Both the position numbers and the translations under genes were made by a program. Below, piece by piece: positions 34,051-41,641 of a stretch of DNA of 64,000 nucleotides; the stretch's first letter is position 1, and each line of letters begins with the position of its first letter. The stretch lies in assembly GCF_900169275.1 (NCBI RefSeq), contig NZ_FXZC01000003.1:248001-312000 (forward strand). Direction: 5' to 3'. This DNA comes from Brevibacterium casei CIP 102111. Its GTDB lineage: Bacteria; Actinomycetota; Actinomycetes; Actinomycetales; Brevibacteriaceae. Under the pieces are notes generated by a model, which saw only the letters and a program-made list of their open reading frames with translations, did not search any database and had not been told where the DNA came from.

Positions 34051-34917
34051 ATGACACTCCCCACCCCCTCCACTGCGATCAGACCCACCGGCCCCACGGT
34101 CAGCGAACTGCGGCATCGGGCCGAGCTGCCGATGCTCGTCCTCGGCATCGTGCTCACCGCGATCGTCGTCACCGGTGCGCTCGTCTTCATCCTCGTCGGA
34201 CTACCCCTCGATGAGTGGGCCTTCGGCGTGCTCATCGGCCTCTTCGCTCCGGTGATGAGCTTCATCTACATCCGCTACCTCTACTGGTCGAAGATCGCCA
34301 ACGGAGTCGAAGTCACCGACGAGCAGTTCCCGGAGCTCTACGCCGTCTACCGGGAACTCGCGCTCGAGATGGGCTTCGGCGCCGGCACCGGCAGGATGTC
34401 GGGGATCCCGCAGATCTACGTCATCAACGGCAATGGCACGATGAACGCCTACGCGGCCAAATGCCAGCTGCAGCGCGGATACGTCGTCGTCTACAGCGAC
34501 CTCGTCGACCTCGCCTACGTCCACGGCGACTTCGGCGCACTGCGGTTCATCATGGGCCACGAGCTGGGGCACATCAAATGCGGGCACGTCAACCTGTGGC
34601 GCAGCGGGATCCAGCCGATCCTCGTCCTCCTCAGGCTCTCCCCGACGCTATCACGCGCCCAGGAGTACACCGCCGACAGAACGGCGTCGTACTATGCGCC
34701 CGAGGACGCTATGAGGATGATCGCGCTCTTCTCCGGCAAGAACCTCGCCTCACGGGTGGATGTCGACGCCTACATCCGGTCCGTCGACCGGCACAAGAAC
34801 GGCTTCTGGCTGCGACTGTCGAACTTCCTCGCCGGTCATGCCGTCGGGTTCCGGAGGATGAAGGCGCTGAGCCTGGTCAGAACGCAGGGCTGGAACGTCC
34901 AGGGAAAGATGCTCTAG
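34051..34917 (+). CDS. M48-family zinc metalloprotease, membrane-anchored, 288 aa
   Basis: HtpX/M48-type peptidase. Two TM helices (LPMLVLGIVLTAIVVTGALV, WAFGVLIGLFAPVMSFIYIR) come first. The zinc site is MGHELGHIKCGH (HExxH), with the third ligand Glu in AQEYTADRTA. IPQIYVINGNGTMNAYAAKC matches the conserved M48 strand. Substrates are probably misfolded or signalling membrane proteins. It stands alone between the HD gene and the next membrane protein; GAGG precedes the ATG. Confidence 0.9.
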   Translation: MTLPTPSTAIRPTGPTVSELRHRAELPMLVLGIVLTAIVVTGALVFILVGLPLDEWAFGVLIGLFAPVMSFIYIRYLYWSKIANGVEVTDEQFPELYAVYRELALEMGFGAGTGRMSGIPQIYVINGNGTMNAYAAKCQLQRGYVVVYSDLVDLAYVHGDFGALRFIMGHELGHIKCGHVNLWRSGIQPILVLLRLSPTLSRAQEYTADRTASYYAPEDAMRMIALFSGKNLASRVDVDAYIRSVDRHKNGFWLRLSNFLAGHAVGFRRMKALSLVRTQGWNVQGKML

Positions 34918-34946
34918 GCAGCGGCCGGTGATGGGACAATGAGCTG

Positions 34947-36494
34947 GTGCGCCCCCTTCTCCTCATCACCTCCACGCTGTCCGACGGACGGCCCTGGCGG
35001 CTCATGCTCTGGCCGCTGGCAGCATCGCTCGCCGTCTTCATCCTCGTGCTCGCGATCCTCGCACCTGCGCTGGCACGAGCCGAGCGATCGGCTGCGGCCG
35101 GTCCTGCTCCCGAGAGCACGAGCGCCGATCCGCCGCCGGCCGTCGACGCCGTGCCCAGCTATTCCGTCGCAGTCGGCATCGACGACACCGTATCCGAGAT
35201 GCCTGCCCTCCAGAGCGCGAAGGTCGACTTCCTCTCGTTCTCCGCAGAGTACTTCTCACGTCTGAAGGAAGGCGCGAAGGTCGAGGAATTCGGCACCGAG
35301 GAGCGGGAGCTCTCCCCCGCCGGCGCCCGTTCGCAGGTCGAGGACGGCACCTCGGTCCTCGCCGTGATCCTGCCGAAGCAGCTCACCCCGACCGTGATCG
35401 ATGACATCCGCGCGTATTCGGCCGGAGAGATCGACACGGCGCCGACGTATGCGATCACGATCGTCGCCGGCCCGCAGGCCCTCAACGAGGACCGCTTCAT
35501 CGTCGAGAAGTACGAAACCGCGGTGATGCGTCAGGCCACCGAATTCGTCTCCGATCAGATCCGCAACATCGCCGGAAAGATCACCTGCGACCCGACGGGC
35601 CTGGCCGCTGATTGCGCTCGGTCACAGGATGAGACGGCGACGGCCTTCGAACGCCCCTTCACCACCGAGGTCGAAGAGGTCTCCGGCCCTGCTCCAGTCG
35701 ACTCCTTCACCACCGATGACGATGCGACGCCCGGTGACGCCGCTTCGTCGCCTGCACCCGAGCCGGCGGGTGCCGGCGAAGGTGCGGACGAGTCCGGCAC
35801 CGAGCCTGTGACGAACGAACAGGCGGCCGCTGCCAGTGCTCCTTTCTGGACGGCGCAGTCCTGGGTGCCGACCGTGCTCATCGCACTCGCCGTGGCCGCT
35901 GTGACCCTGGCACTCGCTGCGTCCTTCACGGTCAATCGGGCCGCGGGACTCAGCCTCGTCCTCGTCGGTCCGTGGCGGACCCTGCGCACCCAACGCCCCT
36001 TCCCGCGTCAGGCCCTTCTCAGAGTCAAGCTCGTCATCGGGGCGGTCGGCACCGTGGTCCTCGGCCTCCTCGCCTCGGCGGCGGTCACCGGTTTCGGCAC
36101 GGCGGCAGTGTACGGGGTCGGCGCCTACCCGCTGCTGCGGATCCTCGCGGTGCTCTGCTTCCTCACCCTGCTCACCGCCGCGCTCGTCACTCTCGTGCTC
36201 GCCGTCGGCGACACGGCCGGCACGCTGTTCGGCTCTCTGGCGGCCATTGCGGCGGTCATCTGGGCGATCGCCGAATCCGGTGCGGTGCGCGCCGTCAGCG
36301 TCAGCGGCACCGATTTCGATCTCGGCATGGTCACCGATCTGCTCATCGGACAGGGGAACAGGTGGATGTTCCTCTCCTACGCCCTGCCGACCTGCGTCGG
36401 CCTCCTCTTCGTGTTCGTCGCCTCACTGGTCGTCGGACTCACTGCCACAGCCGTCTACGATCGTTCCCGGAGCACGAAGATCGACATCGGCTGA
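34947..36494 (+). CDS. Large membrane protein, ABC-2/YhgE-like topology, 515 aa
   Basis: One N-terminal TM (RLMLWPLAASLAVFILVLAI) is followed by ~260 extracytoplasmic residues with an acidic Ser/Pro/Ala linker, then six or so TMs from ~305 (VPTVLIALAVAAVTLALAAS, LVIGAVGTVVLGLLASAAVT, ILAVLCFLTLLTAALVTLVL, and further). This layout resembles YhgE/Pip-type or ABC-2 permeases with a large outer domain, but no definite family is claimed. Two Cys in the outer domain (ITCDPTGLAADCARS) may form a disulfide. GTG 34947 is used; GACAAT six bases upstream could be a -10 of a leaderless start. Confidence 0.75.
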   Translation: MRPLLLITSTLSDGRPWRLMLWPLAASLAVFILVLAILAPALARAERSAAAGPAPESTSADPPPAVDAVPSYSVAVGIDDTVSEMPALQSAKVDFLSFSAEYFSRLKEGAKVEEFGTEERELSPAGARSQVEDGTSVLAVILPKQLTPTVIDDIRAYSAGEIDTAPTYAITIVAGPQALNEDRFIVEKYETAVMRQATEFVSDQIRNIAGKITCDPTGLAADCARSQDETATAFERPFTTEVEEVSGPAPVDSFTTDDDATPGDAASSPAPEPAGAGEGADESGTEPVTNEQAAAASAPFWTAQSWVPTVLIALAVAAVTLALAASFTVNRAAGLSLVLVGPWRTLRTQRPFPRQALLRVKLVIGAVGTVVLGLLASAAVTGFGTAAVYGVGAYPLLRILAVLCFLTLLTAALVTLVLAVGDTAGTLFGSLAAIAAVIWAIAESGAVRAVSVSGTDFDLGMVTDLLIGQGNRWMFLSYALPTCVGLLFVFVASLVVGLTATAVYDRSRSTKIDIG

Positions 36495-36525
36495 GGGGTC
36501 CGCGGTTCGTGCCGTGGACTCCTCA
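36492..36525. terminator. Hairpin at the end of the 515-aa membrane-protein gene
   Basis: TGAGGgGTCCgCGG pairs with CCGtGGACtCCTCA around a TTCGTG loop, starting at the stop codon. It lies between convergent genes and can serve both. Confidence 0.65.
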
Positions 36526-36535
36526 GCCTGCTTCA

Positions 36536-38215
36536 TCACTGCTGTCTGCGGCGCCGGACGCTGAAGACGAGCGCTGCTCCGACGACGGTCAGGAGGGCGC
36601 CGATGACCGCGGTGGACATCGGCAGTCCACCCGTGCGCGGCAGGGCCTCATCCTGGTCACCGCCGTCGGCACCGCGCGCCGAGGCGGCGTCGGTCGCCTC
36701 GACGTCCGATCCGTCGGCGCTCGCGCCGGAATCCGCGGTCGCCCCGGTGTCGGCCACCGGCGACGGCGTCGACGGGCTGCTCGTGCGCGCGGTCGGCTCT
36801 GTCGGCTCGTTGGGCGTCTCCGTGGGCGCGGGAGGTGTCGTCGTGCTGGTCGGTTCGTCCGTGGGCTGCTCCGTCGGCTCCGGGGTGTCGACGGGCTGCT
36901 GGGCGAGAGCGCTCTCGACGAGGAGCTTCGTCTGGGCGATGATGTCCCGACGGTTGGCGACGAACTCGGGATTGCTCACATCCGACTCGGTCTTCTGGAC
37001 TCCCTCGAGCACCGGAGTGTGCACATGACCACCGGGCAGGTCCGACAGACCGAGGGCGTCCCTGAGGAGAGTGGCCCGGTACGCGATCTCGTTGGACAGG
37101 TAGTCTCCCCCGCCGCCGGCTCTGGCCACGGATCCCTCAGTCGGTCCGTCGTCGCGCTTGACTCCCTTGTTGAGCGCCCGGTCCGGTGGGCACGAGACCG
37201 TGGGCTCGGTCGGCGCAGTGTCACCCGGCGCCTCCGTGACCGATCGTCGGTCCTTGACGGCGAACGGCCGTCCGTCGGTGTCGTCGACCATAGCCGCTCG
37301 CGGCAGCGTCGATTCGGTCCACTGCGGTTGGGGGCTGACGGTGCGCACGTCCTCCGGGATGGGAATGGTGCCCTGATAGCAGGAGCGTTCGTTGTCGATC
37401 GTGCCGCCCCGCCACGCGCCGTTGAAGGCCTCGAGGTCGAACTCCTGCGGACTGCCCTGGCTGACGGTGAAGAAGAGCTCAGGGGTCTTCTCTGCCGTCA
37501 GCGCAGGCGTGAGGGCCTTCTCCACCATGCCGTCGCCGAAGTCTCGCCACCGCACGGGGAAGAGTGCCGTCTGGATCTCGACCGGGCCGTTCGGACCGTC
37601 GACGACCTCCCCGTCGAGCGCCAACGCGATGGCACCGGAGGGATTCGAGATCCGCGTGTCGGTGAAGAGGAAGAAGGGGTCGAACCCGGTGAGCACGACG
37701 ACGTCGTGGTCGCTGGCGTCGGGGTCGAGGGTGTCCTGACCGCGGGAGAGGCGGTCGATGACGGCGATGCGGTCGGTGAGCTTCTCCTTCGGGACGTCGT
37801 TGGCCTCGGACCACTGTGTGAGCGCACCGATCATGGCCAGGCGGGCCCAGTACAGAGGTCGGTCGTCGGCGTCGAGGCCGCCCTCGGCCATCGCCCGACC
37901 GGCGTCGATGCCGCGCGTCCAGAGCTCACGCGCCCGGTCGTCGATCAGCGCGTCGATCTCCCCCGCACCGGATGCGGCACACAGATCATCCGCGAACGTC
38001 GTCACGAAGCCCTCGAGGCCGCTGGTCTTGAGGAGCTCACGCGGTGCGGGTCGGGTGACGAGCTCCTCCTCGGGGCCCAGGGCGACCGGGTCGTCGACAC
38101 AGGGCGGAGCGAATGCCGTGTCGTCGGCTGCCGCGGGGCTGCTCAGCGACAGCGATGACGCGACGACCGCCGCAATCGCGGGCATGGCAAGGAGTCGTTT
38201 CGAGAGTGGTTTCAT
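36536..38215 (-). CDS. LPXTG-anchored secreted protein with pyroglutamyl-peptidase-I-like domain, 559 aa
   Basis: The signal peptide (KRLLAMPAIAAVVASSLSLS-SPAAA) starts the protein, and LPRTG at residue 525, a TM helix and an RRRRQQ tail end it: a sortase substrate. Between them, DVVVLTGFDPF, DGMVEKALTPALTAEKTPEL and LSNEIAYRATLLRDALGL match the order of peptidase C15 motifs. The position of the catalytic Cys reads Ser374 (YLSNE), with the His motif GGHVHTPV at 395-402. So the nucleophile is exchanged or the enzyme is inactive. A Pro/Thr/Glu-rich stalk (420-500) would carry the domain through the wall. Cell-surface peptide processing or binding is likely. Confidence 0.82.
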   Translation of the reverse strand: MKPLSKRLLAMPAIAAVVASSLSLSSPAAADDTAFAPPCVDDPVALGPEEELVTRPAPRELLKTSGLEGFVTTFADDLCAASGAGEIDALIDDRARELWTRGIDAGRAMAEGGLDADDRPLYWARLAMIGALTQWSEANDVPKEKLTDRIAVIDRLSRGQDTLDPDASDHDVVVLTGFDPFFLFTDTRISNPSGAIALALDGEVVDGPNGPVEIQTALFPVRWRDFGDGMVEKALTPALTAEKTPELFFTVSQGSPQEFDLEAFNGAWRGGTIDNERSCYQGTIPIPEDVRTVSPQPQWTESTLPRAAMVDDTDGRPFAVKDRRSVTEAPGDTAPTEPTVSCPPDRALNKGVKRDDGPTEGSVARAGGGGDYLSNEIAYRATLLRDALGLSDLPGGHVHTPVLEGVQKTESDVSNPEFVANRRDIIAQTKLLVESALAQQPVDTPEPTEQPTDEPTSTTTPPAPTETPNEPTEPTARTSSPSTPSPVADTGATADSGASADGSDVEATDAASARGADGGDQDEALPRTGGLPMSTAVIGALLTVVGAALVFSVRRRRQQ

Positions 38216-38430
38216 TGTCAGCTTTCAACGATTGCGATGCCTGAGAGGGCACCACGCCAATGTGGTTCACAACACAAGTACGCATCGCACTGTAGCAGAA
38301 TCGTTCATCACGACACATGTGATTGTTCAACACTTGAGATGTGGTAGGCGATCAATCTTTCGCCGCCGACAAGGCATCTGTCGACACTTCACCCATCGCA
38401 GCCGCATCTCTGGGTCAGTGGACAAAGAAA
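38216..38430. other. Gene-free host flank of the prophage
   Basis: No supported gene. This stretch is lower in GC than its surroundings and holds the promoter region of the leftward LPXTG gene. A rightward open frame starting at 38341 runs through the terminator and tRNA remnant and is not real. Confidence 0.6.
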
Positions 38431-38472
38431 GCGCCCCTCCCGACCAGGTGCGTGACCTGGGGAGAGGGGCGT
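38431..38472 (-). terminator. tRNA-locus terminator next to the att core
   Basis: CGCCCCTC...CCAGGT pairs with ACCTGG...GAGGGGCG around GCGTG. On the minus strand the hairpin is followed by TTTCTTTGTC. It lies just past the tRNA 3' end, so it is the original terminator of the tRNA-Thr gene, now separated from the gene's 5' half. Confidence 0.8.
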
Positions 38473-38477
38473 TGCCG

Positions 38478-38514
38478 AGCCGCCTGCGGGAATCGAACCC
38501 GCGACCTATTCATT
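38478..38514 (-). other. att core: 3' part of tRNA-Thr
   Basis: On the minus strand these bases read, in order: the 3' side of an anticodon stem (TGAAT), variable loop AGGTC, T-arm GCGGG-TTCGATT-CCCGC, acceptor AGGCGGC and discriminator T. This fits the 3' end of actinobacterial tRNA-Thr (acceptor GCCGCC/GGCGGC). The anticodon, D-arm and 5' acceptor strand are missing: bases from 38515 on do not pair. It is therefore the att duplicate left on the side away from the intact tRNA. CCA is not encoded. Confidence 0.85.
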
Positions 38515-38670
38515 CGAATGCGGTTCGAATCGCAGGTGACTCGGGGGAACCGGTGAGAACCAACGAATATCACCTGACCAGGTGCGATGCCCGACCGTGT
38601 GCCGACTTCCGCGTCCTGACTGGGAACGTCGACTTGGACGCAAAGCGCATCGTAAACGCATATTCGGCCC

Positions 38671-39024
38671 TCACTCGTTGTCCCGCAGCAGTTCGGTCCG
38701 CCAGTACGGGTCACCCTGGTAGCGGCTGTTGTTGATCGTGCATCCTCGGAGGTTGACGTGGGCGCGGATCCAGGCGCGGACCTCCGTGGCGACGTCGTCG
38801 AGGCGGTCGGTCCAGTCGTTGAGGGTGAGGGTGAGTTCGGTGCCGTCTGCGGCTGTGAGGCGGCAGGAGTAGCGCGGGAGGCCGGCTCCGTCTGGGAGTT
38901 GGGAGTGCGTGTAGATGATGCCGTCGCGGCCTGTGGTGAGGTAGAAGCGAATGTACTCCCCGTTCGCGTGGGAGGTCAGGGTCTTGAATGCCTGGTATTC
39001 GGTCATCCAATCGGGTGCGGTCAT
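38671..39024 (-). CDS. Phage hypothetical protein, 117 aa
   Basis: Last gene before the att core. A small soluble protein with an alpha/beta pattern: MTEYQAFKTLTSHANGEYIR, then SCRLTAADGTELTLTLNDWT and VATEVRAWIRAHVNLRGCTI. Not recognised. There is no good ribosome site before ATG 39024. A terminator hairpin (39061-39091) separates it from the holin, so it probably has its own promoter and could be expressed in the lysogen. Confidence 0.65.
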   Translation of the reverse strand: MTAPDWMTEYQAFKTLTSHANGEYIRFYLTTGRDGIIYTHSQLPDGAGLPRYSCRLTAADGTELTLTLNDWTDRLDDVATEVRAWIRAHVNLRGCTINNSRYQGDPYWRTELLRDNE

Positions 39025-39060
39025 GGGTCCAGTGTGCGCCCGAGGGTGGACATGACGAAA

Positions 39061-39091
39061 CGGCCCCCACCGCGTGATGCGATGGGGGCCG
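39061..39091 (-). terminator. Hairpin after the holin gene
   Basis: CGGCCCCCA and TGGGGGCCG form a perfect 9-bp stem. On the minus strand TTTCGTCATGTCC follows. It ends the lysis transcript and precedes the 117-aa gene, with the same hairpin-then-TTTC-TCAT layout seen at 40608 and 56729. Confidence 0.75.
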
Positions 39092-39098
39092 GGCTGTG

Positions 39099-39572
39099 TC
39101 AGTGGCGGGGTTCGTAACCCTCAGGGGGCGGGGTGGCGTCGACCTCAGTCACACCAGGGTCGTCGGATTCGTCGAGATCCTCATTGCCGTCATCCTCGAG
39201 AGGTTCGACTTCGTCAGAGTCGGCGCCCGACCAGTTGCCGGGGATCTGATCGGCGGGGGCCGCGCCGGTGGAGCCGACCGCCTGCGCGGCCACGGCGGCG
39301 CCGGTGGGCTTCCACAGGCCGTAGTACATGCCGACAGCGATGAGGAACGACGTGAGGCCCGTCATGAGCCCCTGCCCGAGGTCGTAGGTCTGCCCGGCCT
39401 GATTGGCCGCGAGCGCCTCGGTTCCCAGGGAGGTGGCGAACGCGATCGCCGCGAGCAGGATCGCTCGGACCCCACCCGAGGTGGAGAGCTTCGTGACGAG
39501 TCCGACGAGGAGCGGGAACACGGTGGACACGCACAGCTGCACGACCTGCCAGATGTCGAGAGTGAATTCCAT
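39099..39572 (-). CDS. Phage holin, 157 aa
   Basis: Three TM helices (VVQLCVSTVFPLLVGLVTKL, VRAILLAAIAFATSLG, GLMTGLTSFLIAVGMYYGLW) are followed by a soluble acidic C-terminus (EVEPLEDDGNEDLDESDDPG), the layout of actinophage holins that time lysis by permeabilising the membrane. It sits directly downstream of the endolysin. AAAGGA precedes ATG 39572. The charged tail may regulate pore triggering. Confidence 0.83.
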   Translation of the reverse strand: MEFTLDIWQVVQLCVSTVFPLLVGLVTKLSTSGGVRAILLAAIAFATSLGTEALAANQAGQTYDLGQGLMTGLTSFLIAVGMYYGLWKPTGAAVAAQAVGSTGAAPADQIPGNWSGADSDEVEPLEDDGNEDLDESDDPGVTEVDATPPPEGYEPRH

Positions 39573-39584
39573 GATCAGGTCCTT

Positions 39585-40583
39585 TCAGTCCCGTGCGCCC
39601 TGCACGGAGACATTGGTGATGGTGAGGTCGCGGGGCGCGCCCTTGATGAATGCGCGCAGGCGCACGGACTTCCCCTGGTATTCCTTGGGGAGGTTCCAGA
39701 TCGGGGCGGTGACCGTGGCCGTAGTGGTGCCGGGGGTACCAATGACTTCCATCGTCGCGAGCTCGCGCCCGAGGGTGGTCGGCTTGCCCTTGGCGTAGAA
39801 CGCTTCACCGATGATGAGGTAGCAGGTTTCCCCGACGGGGAGGTTCTGAATGTCAACCTTCACTGAGGCGGACACCCAGGCGGGGCCGGTCGCGATCGTG
39901 TACTGGTCCTTACCGATCTGCAGGTGCTTGGTCGTGCCCTTCGCGGCGACTTGCTTGGCCGTGTGGGTGGAGGCGATGCGCTTGGTCATGCCGAAAATTC
40001 CTTCCAGGGTGGGTTTCGGTGCGGGTGCGGTAGGGGTTGTGCCGCCGAGGCGGGTGGATTTGAGGCGCTTGCGGAACGTCGGCCCGGAGAACGAGGCGTC
40101 GTTCTTCCTCCCGGGCGGGGAGGCGGTTTCGGCGTGACGCAGTGCCCGGGACTCGGGGAGGTTGAATTCGTCGATGAGGGCGCGCACGAGACGCAGGTAC
40201 GCGTCGTACTGTTCCTTCGGCCACGCCTCCATCGCTCCCTCCGCCTCGATGCCGATCGCGCGGCTGTTGGTCATCGACGTCGACCGGGACTTCCCAGCAT
40301 GGTTCGAGACCCCGGCGGCGAAGACATAGACGACTCCGGTGCGGCCGAGACCGAGTTGCGCGAGGGGGCCGGGGAGTCCGGGGCGACCGTCCTTGACGAC
40401 GTTGTACGTCGGATACTCCGCGGTTTTCCGCAGACTCCGCGGGGTGGCCGTATGGTGGAGGGTCACGGTCTGGATCGAGCCCATGGTGCCGCGGCCACGA
40501 GACTTCCAGCCCGGCACCCACACGGTCTTGAGTCCGGACTTCTTCACCGCCCTCTCAATGCGAGAGGCGAGACTGTATGCCAT
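39585..40583 (-). CDS. Endolysin: N-acetylmuramoyl-L-alanine amidase (amidase_2), 332 aa
   Basis: The N-terminal amidase_2/PGRP zinc domain has QTVTLHHTATPRSLRKTAEY (first zinc His), VSNHAGKSRS (second His region) and AIGIEAEGAMEAWP. ESRALRHAETASPPGRKND carries the last ligands. Residues ~180-332 are a Thr/Lys-rich beta domain (VKVDIQNLPVGETCYLIIGE, LATMEVIGTPGTTTATVTAP), probably the cell-wall binding part. It cleaves the muramic-acid/L-Ala bond at lysis. It is preceded by a terminator-like hairpin and the conserved CCCGAAGG leader. Confidence 0.93.
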   Translation of the reverse strand: MAYSLASRIERAVKKSGLKTVWVPGWKSRGRGTMGSIQTVTLHHTATPRSLRKTAEYPTYNVVKDGRPGLPGPLAQLGLGRTGVVYVFAAGVSNHAGKSRSTSMTNSRAIGIEAEGAMEAWPKEQYDAYLRLVRALIDEFNLPESRALRHAETASPPGRKNDASFSGPTFRKRLKSTRLGGTTPTAPAPKPTLEGIFGMTKRIASTHTAKQVAAKGTTKHLQIGKDQYTIATGPAWVSASVKVDIQNLPVGETCYLIIGEAFYAKGKPTTLGRELATMEVIGTPGTTTATVTAPIWNLPKEYQGKSVRLRAFIKGAPRDLTITNVSVQGARD

Positions 40584-40607
40584 GGTGGTTCCCTTCGGGT
40601 ATGAGAA

Positions 40608-40635
40608 ACGCCCCGAGACCGTGTGTCTGGGGCGT
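40608..40635 (-). terminator. Hairpin upstream of the endolysin
   Basis: ACGCCCC-g-AGAC pairs with GTCT-g-GGGGCGT over 11 bp plus one G-G mismatch, around a CGTGT loop. Minus-strand TTTCTCATACCCGAAGG follows, ending in the endolysin ribosome site. A near-identical leader follows the hairpin at 56729-56753. Confidence 0.75.
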
Positions 40636-40655
40636 GATGGTGGGGTGGTTGGTGG

Positions 40656-41009
40656 TCAGGTGATGTCGTCGTGAGCGAGACCGTTCTCGGCGAGGCGTTG
40701 GCGCAGGCGGTAGTTCGCATCAAGGAGGCCCACGTTCTGACGTTGGAGTTTCTCGATCTGCCCGGTGAACTGTTCCTTGAGATCAGCGATTTTCGTGTTG
40801 AAGTTCGCCTCCATCTCCTCGAGCTGGTTCTTGAGCTCGGCGATCTGCGCGGTCGCGTCCTTGTGTTCCTTCTCCGCCTCCTCGGCCCGTTCCTTGAGCC
40901 CTTTGCGGCGCCCCTGGACGATGAGAGCAATCGCGAACGCAATGAACCCGGCACCACCACCAGCCTGGACGAGGGCATCGAGCATCGACGGTGGCAGTGT
41001 GGGGATCAT
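40656..41009 (-). CDS. Phage TM plus coiled-coil protein (spanin/accessory lysis candidate), 117 aa
   Basis: An N-terminal TM (LVQAGGGAGFIAFAIALIVQ) is followed by a long charged coiled coil (KERAEEAEKEHKDATAQIAE, LKNQLEEMEANFNTKIADLK, and on to the C-terminus). This is the shape of Rz-like or membrane-tethered accessory lysis proteins. The start overlaps the preceding gene stop by ATGA. It lies in the lysis block upstream of the endolysin. A regulatory partner of the holin is equally plausible. Confidence 0.7.
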   Translation of the reverse strand: MIPTLPPSMLDALVQAGGGAGFIAFAIALIVQGRRKGLKERAEEAEKEHKDATAQIAELKNQLEEMEANFNTKIADLKEQFTGQIEKLQRQNVGLLDANYRLRQRLAENGLAHDDIT

Positions 41010-41479
41010 GCGGGCCTCCCGTCCCGAGCGATCCTCCGGCGCATCTGGTCAACCGTGGCGAGGAACGCGACGAACAGGCAGCCTGCGGTTGCCCACGGGT
41101 TGAACGCGTTCCGCAGCCCACCGGCCTCGGTGATGATCGGGAGAGTGCCCTGGAAGATCGCGATACCGTAGACGAACCAGATCGTGGTGATCACCACCTG
41201 GGTGGCGAGGATCGCCGATATCCACCGAGAAGCCAACGCGGCGATGAGCAGCATGGAGGCGGTAGCCTGTAGCCACCCCCACATGTTAGCGCCGATGATG
41301 TCGGCGTAGGCGTAGATGTCGCTGCTGGTTTCCGGATCGAGGGCGAGGTCGAGTCCGCTGCCCAGTCCCCGTCCGGCGAGGATGATGAGCAGCGCGGTGA
41401 GGAGCCATTCTGGGGCTGGTTCGAGCCGGAATTTGACCCGCAGGATGGACAGCAGCATGTACGAGTGCCGACCCCTCAC
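41006..41479 (-). CDS. Phage four-TM membrane protein, 157 aa
   Basis: Four TM helices: WLLTALLIILAGRGLGSGLD, MWGWLQATASMLLIAALASR, ISAILATQVVITTIWFVYGI and WATAGCLFVAFLATV, ending RRRIARDGRPA. The GTG at 41479 follows GAGGAGG at seven bases and overlaps the stop of the 54-aa gene as GTGA. A longer open frame upstream is not used. In the lysis block it may be a second holin or an antiholin. Confidence 0.75.
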   Translation of the reverse strand: MRGRHSYMLLSILRVKFRLEPAPEWLLTALLIILAGRGLGSGLDLALDPETSSDIYAYADIIGANMWGWLQATASMLLIAALASRWISAILATQVVITTIWFVYGIAIFQGTLPIITEAGGLRNAFNPWATAGCLFVAFLATVDQMRRRIARDGRPA

Positions 41480-41640
41480 GAGTCCACCTCCTCGACCGGT
41501 TCGGGTGGGGTGGTGGACTTCTCCGTGATCGGTGCCCCGCACGGCCCGCAGATGACGAGCATCTCAGGGTCGGTCAGCTGCACGGGTTCACCCTCGTTCA
41601 CACAATCCGGTGTGAGACACGTTGCCCACAGGTCTGACAT
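41476..41640 (-). CDS. Phage four-Cys zinc-ribbon-like protein, 54 aa
   Basis: ATG 41640 lies one base after the fibre stop; the frame ends at 41476, overlapping the next GTG. The sequence has Cys8-LTPD-Cys13 and Cys30-GP-Cys33, a likely zinc knuckle, and a Pro/Glu-rich end (TTPPEPVEEVDS). Both junctions are translationally coupled, supporting a real gene despite its size. Small Cys4 proteins at this position are common in actinophages; function unknown. Confidence 0.8.
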   Translation of the reverse strand: MSDLWATCLTPDCVNEGEPVQLTDPEMLVICGPCGAPITEKSTTPPEPVEEVDS

Positions 41641-41641
41641 C

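Noticed and set aside
35972..38158. 728-codon plus-strand frame over the membrane and LPXTG genes
   Set aside because: Shadow of two real genes; composition is Arg-rich and structureless.
38478..38550. Complete tRNA gene
   Set aside because: Only the 3' part pairs; the anticodon loop reads TCG without a matching stem, and D-arm and 5' acceptor are missing.
38341..38556. Small plus-strand frame at the att site
   Set aside because: Runs through the terminator hairpin and tRNA remnant; no ribosome site.
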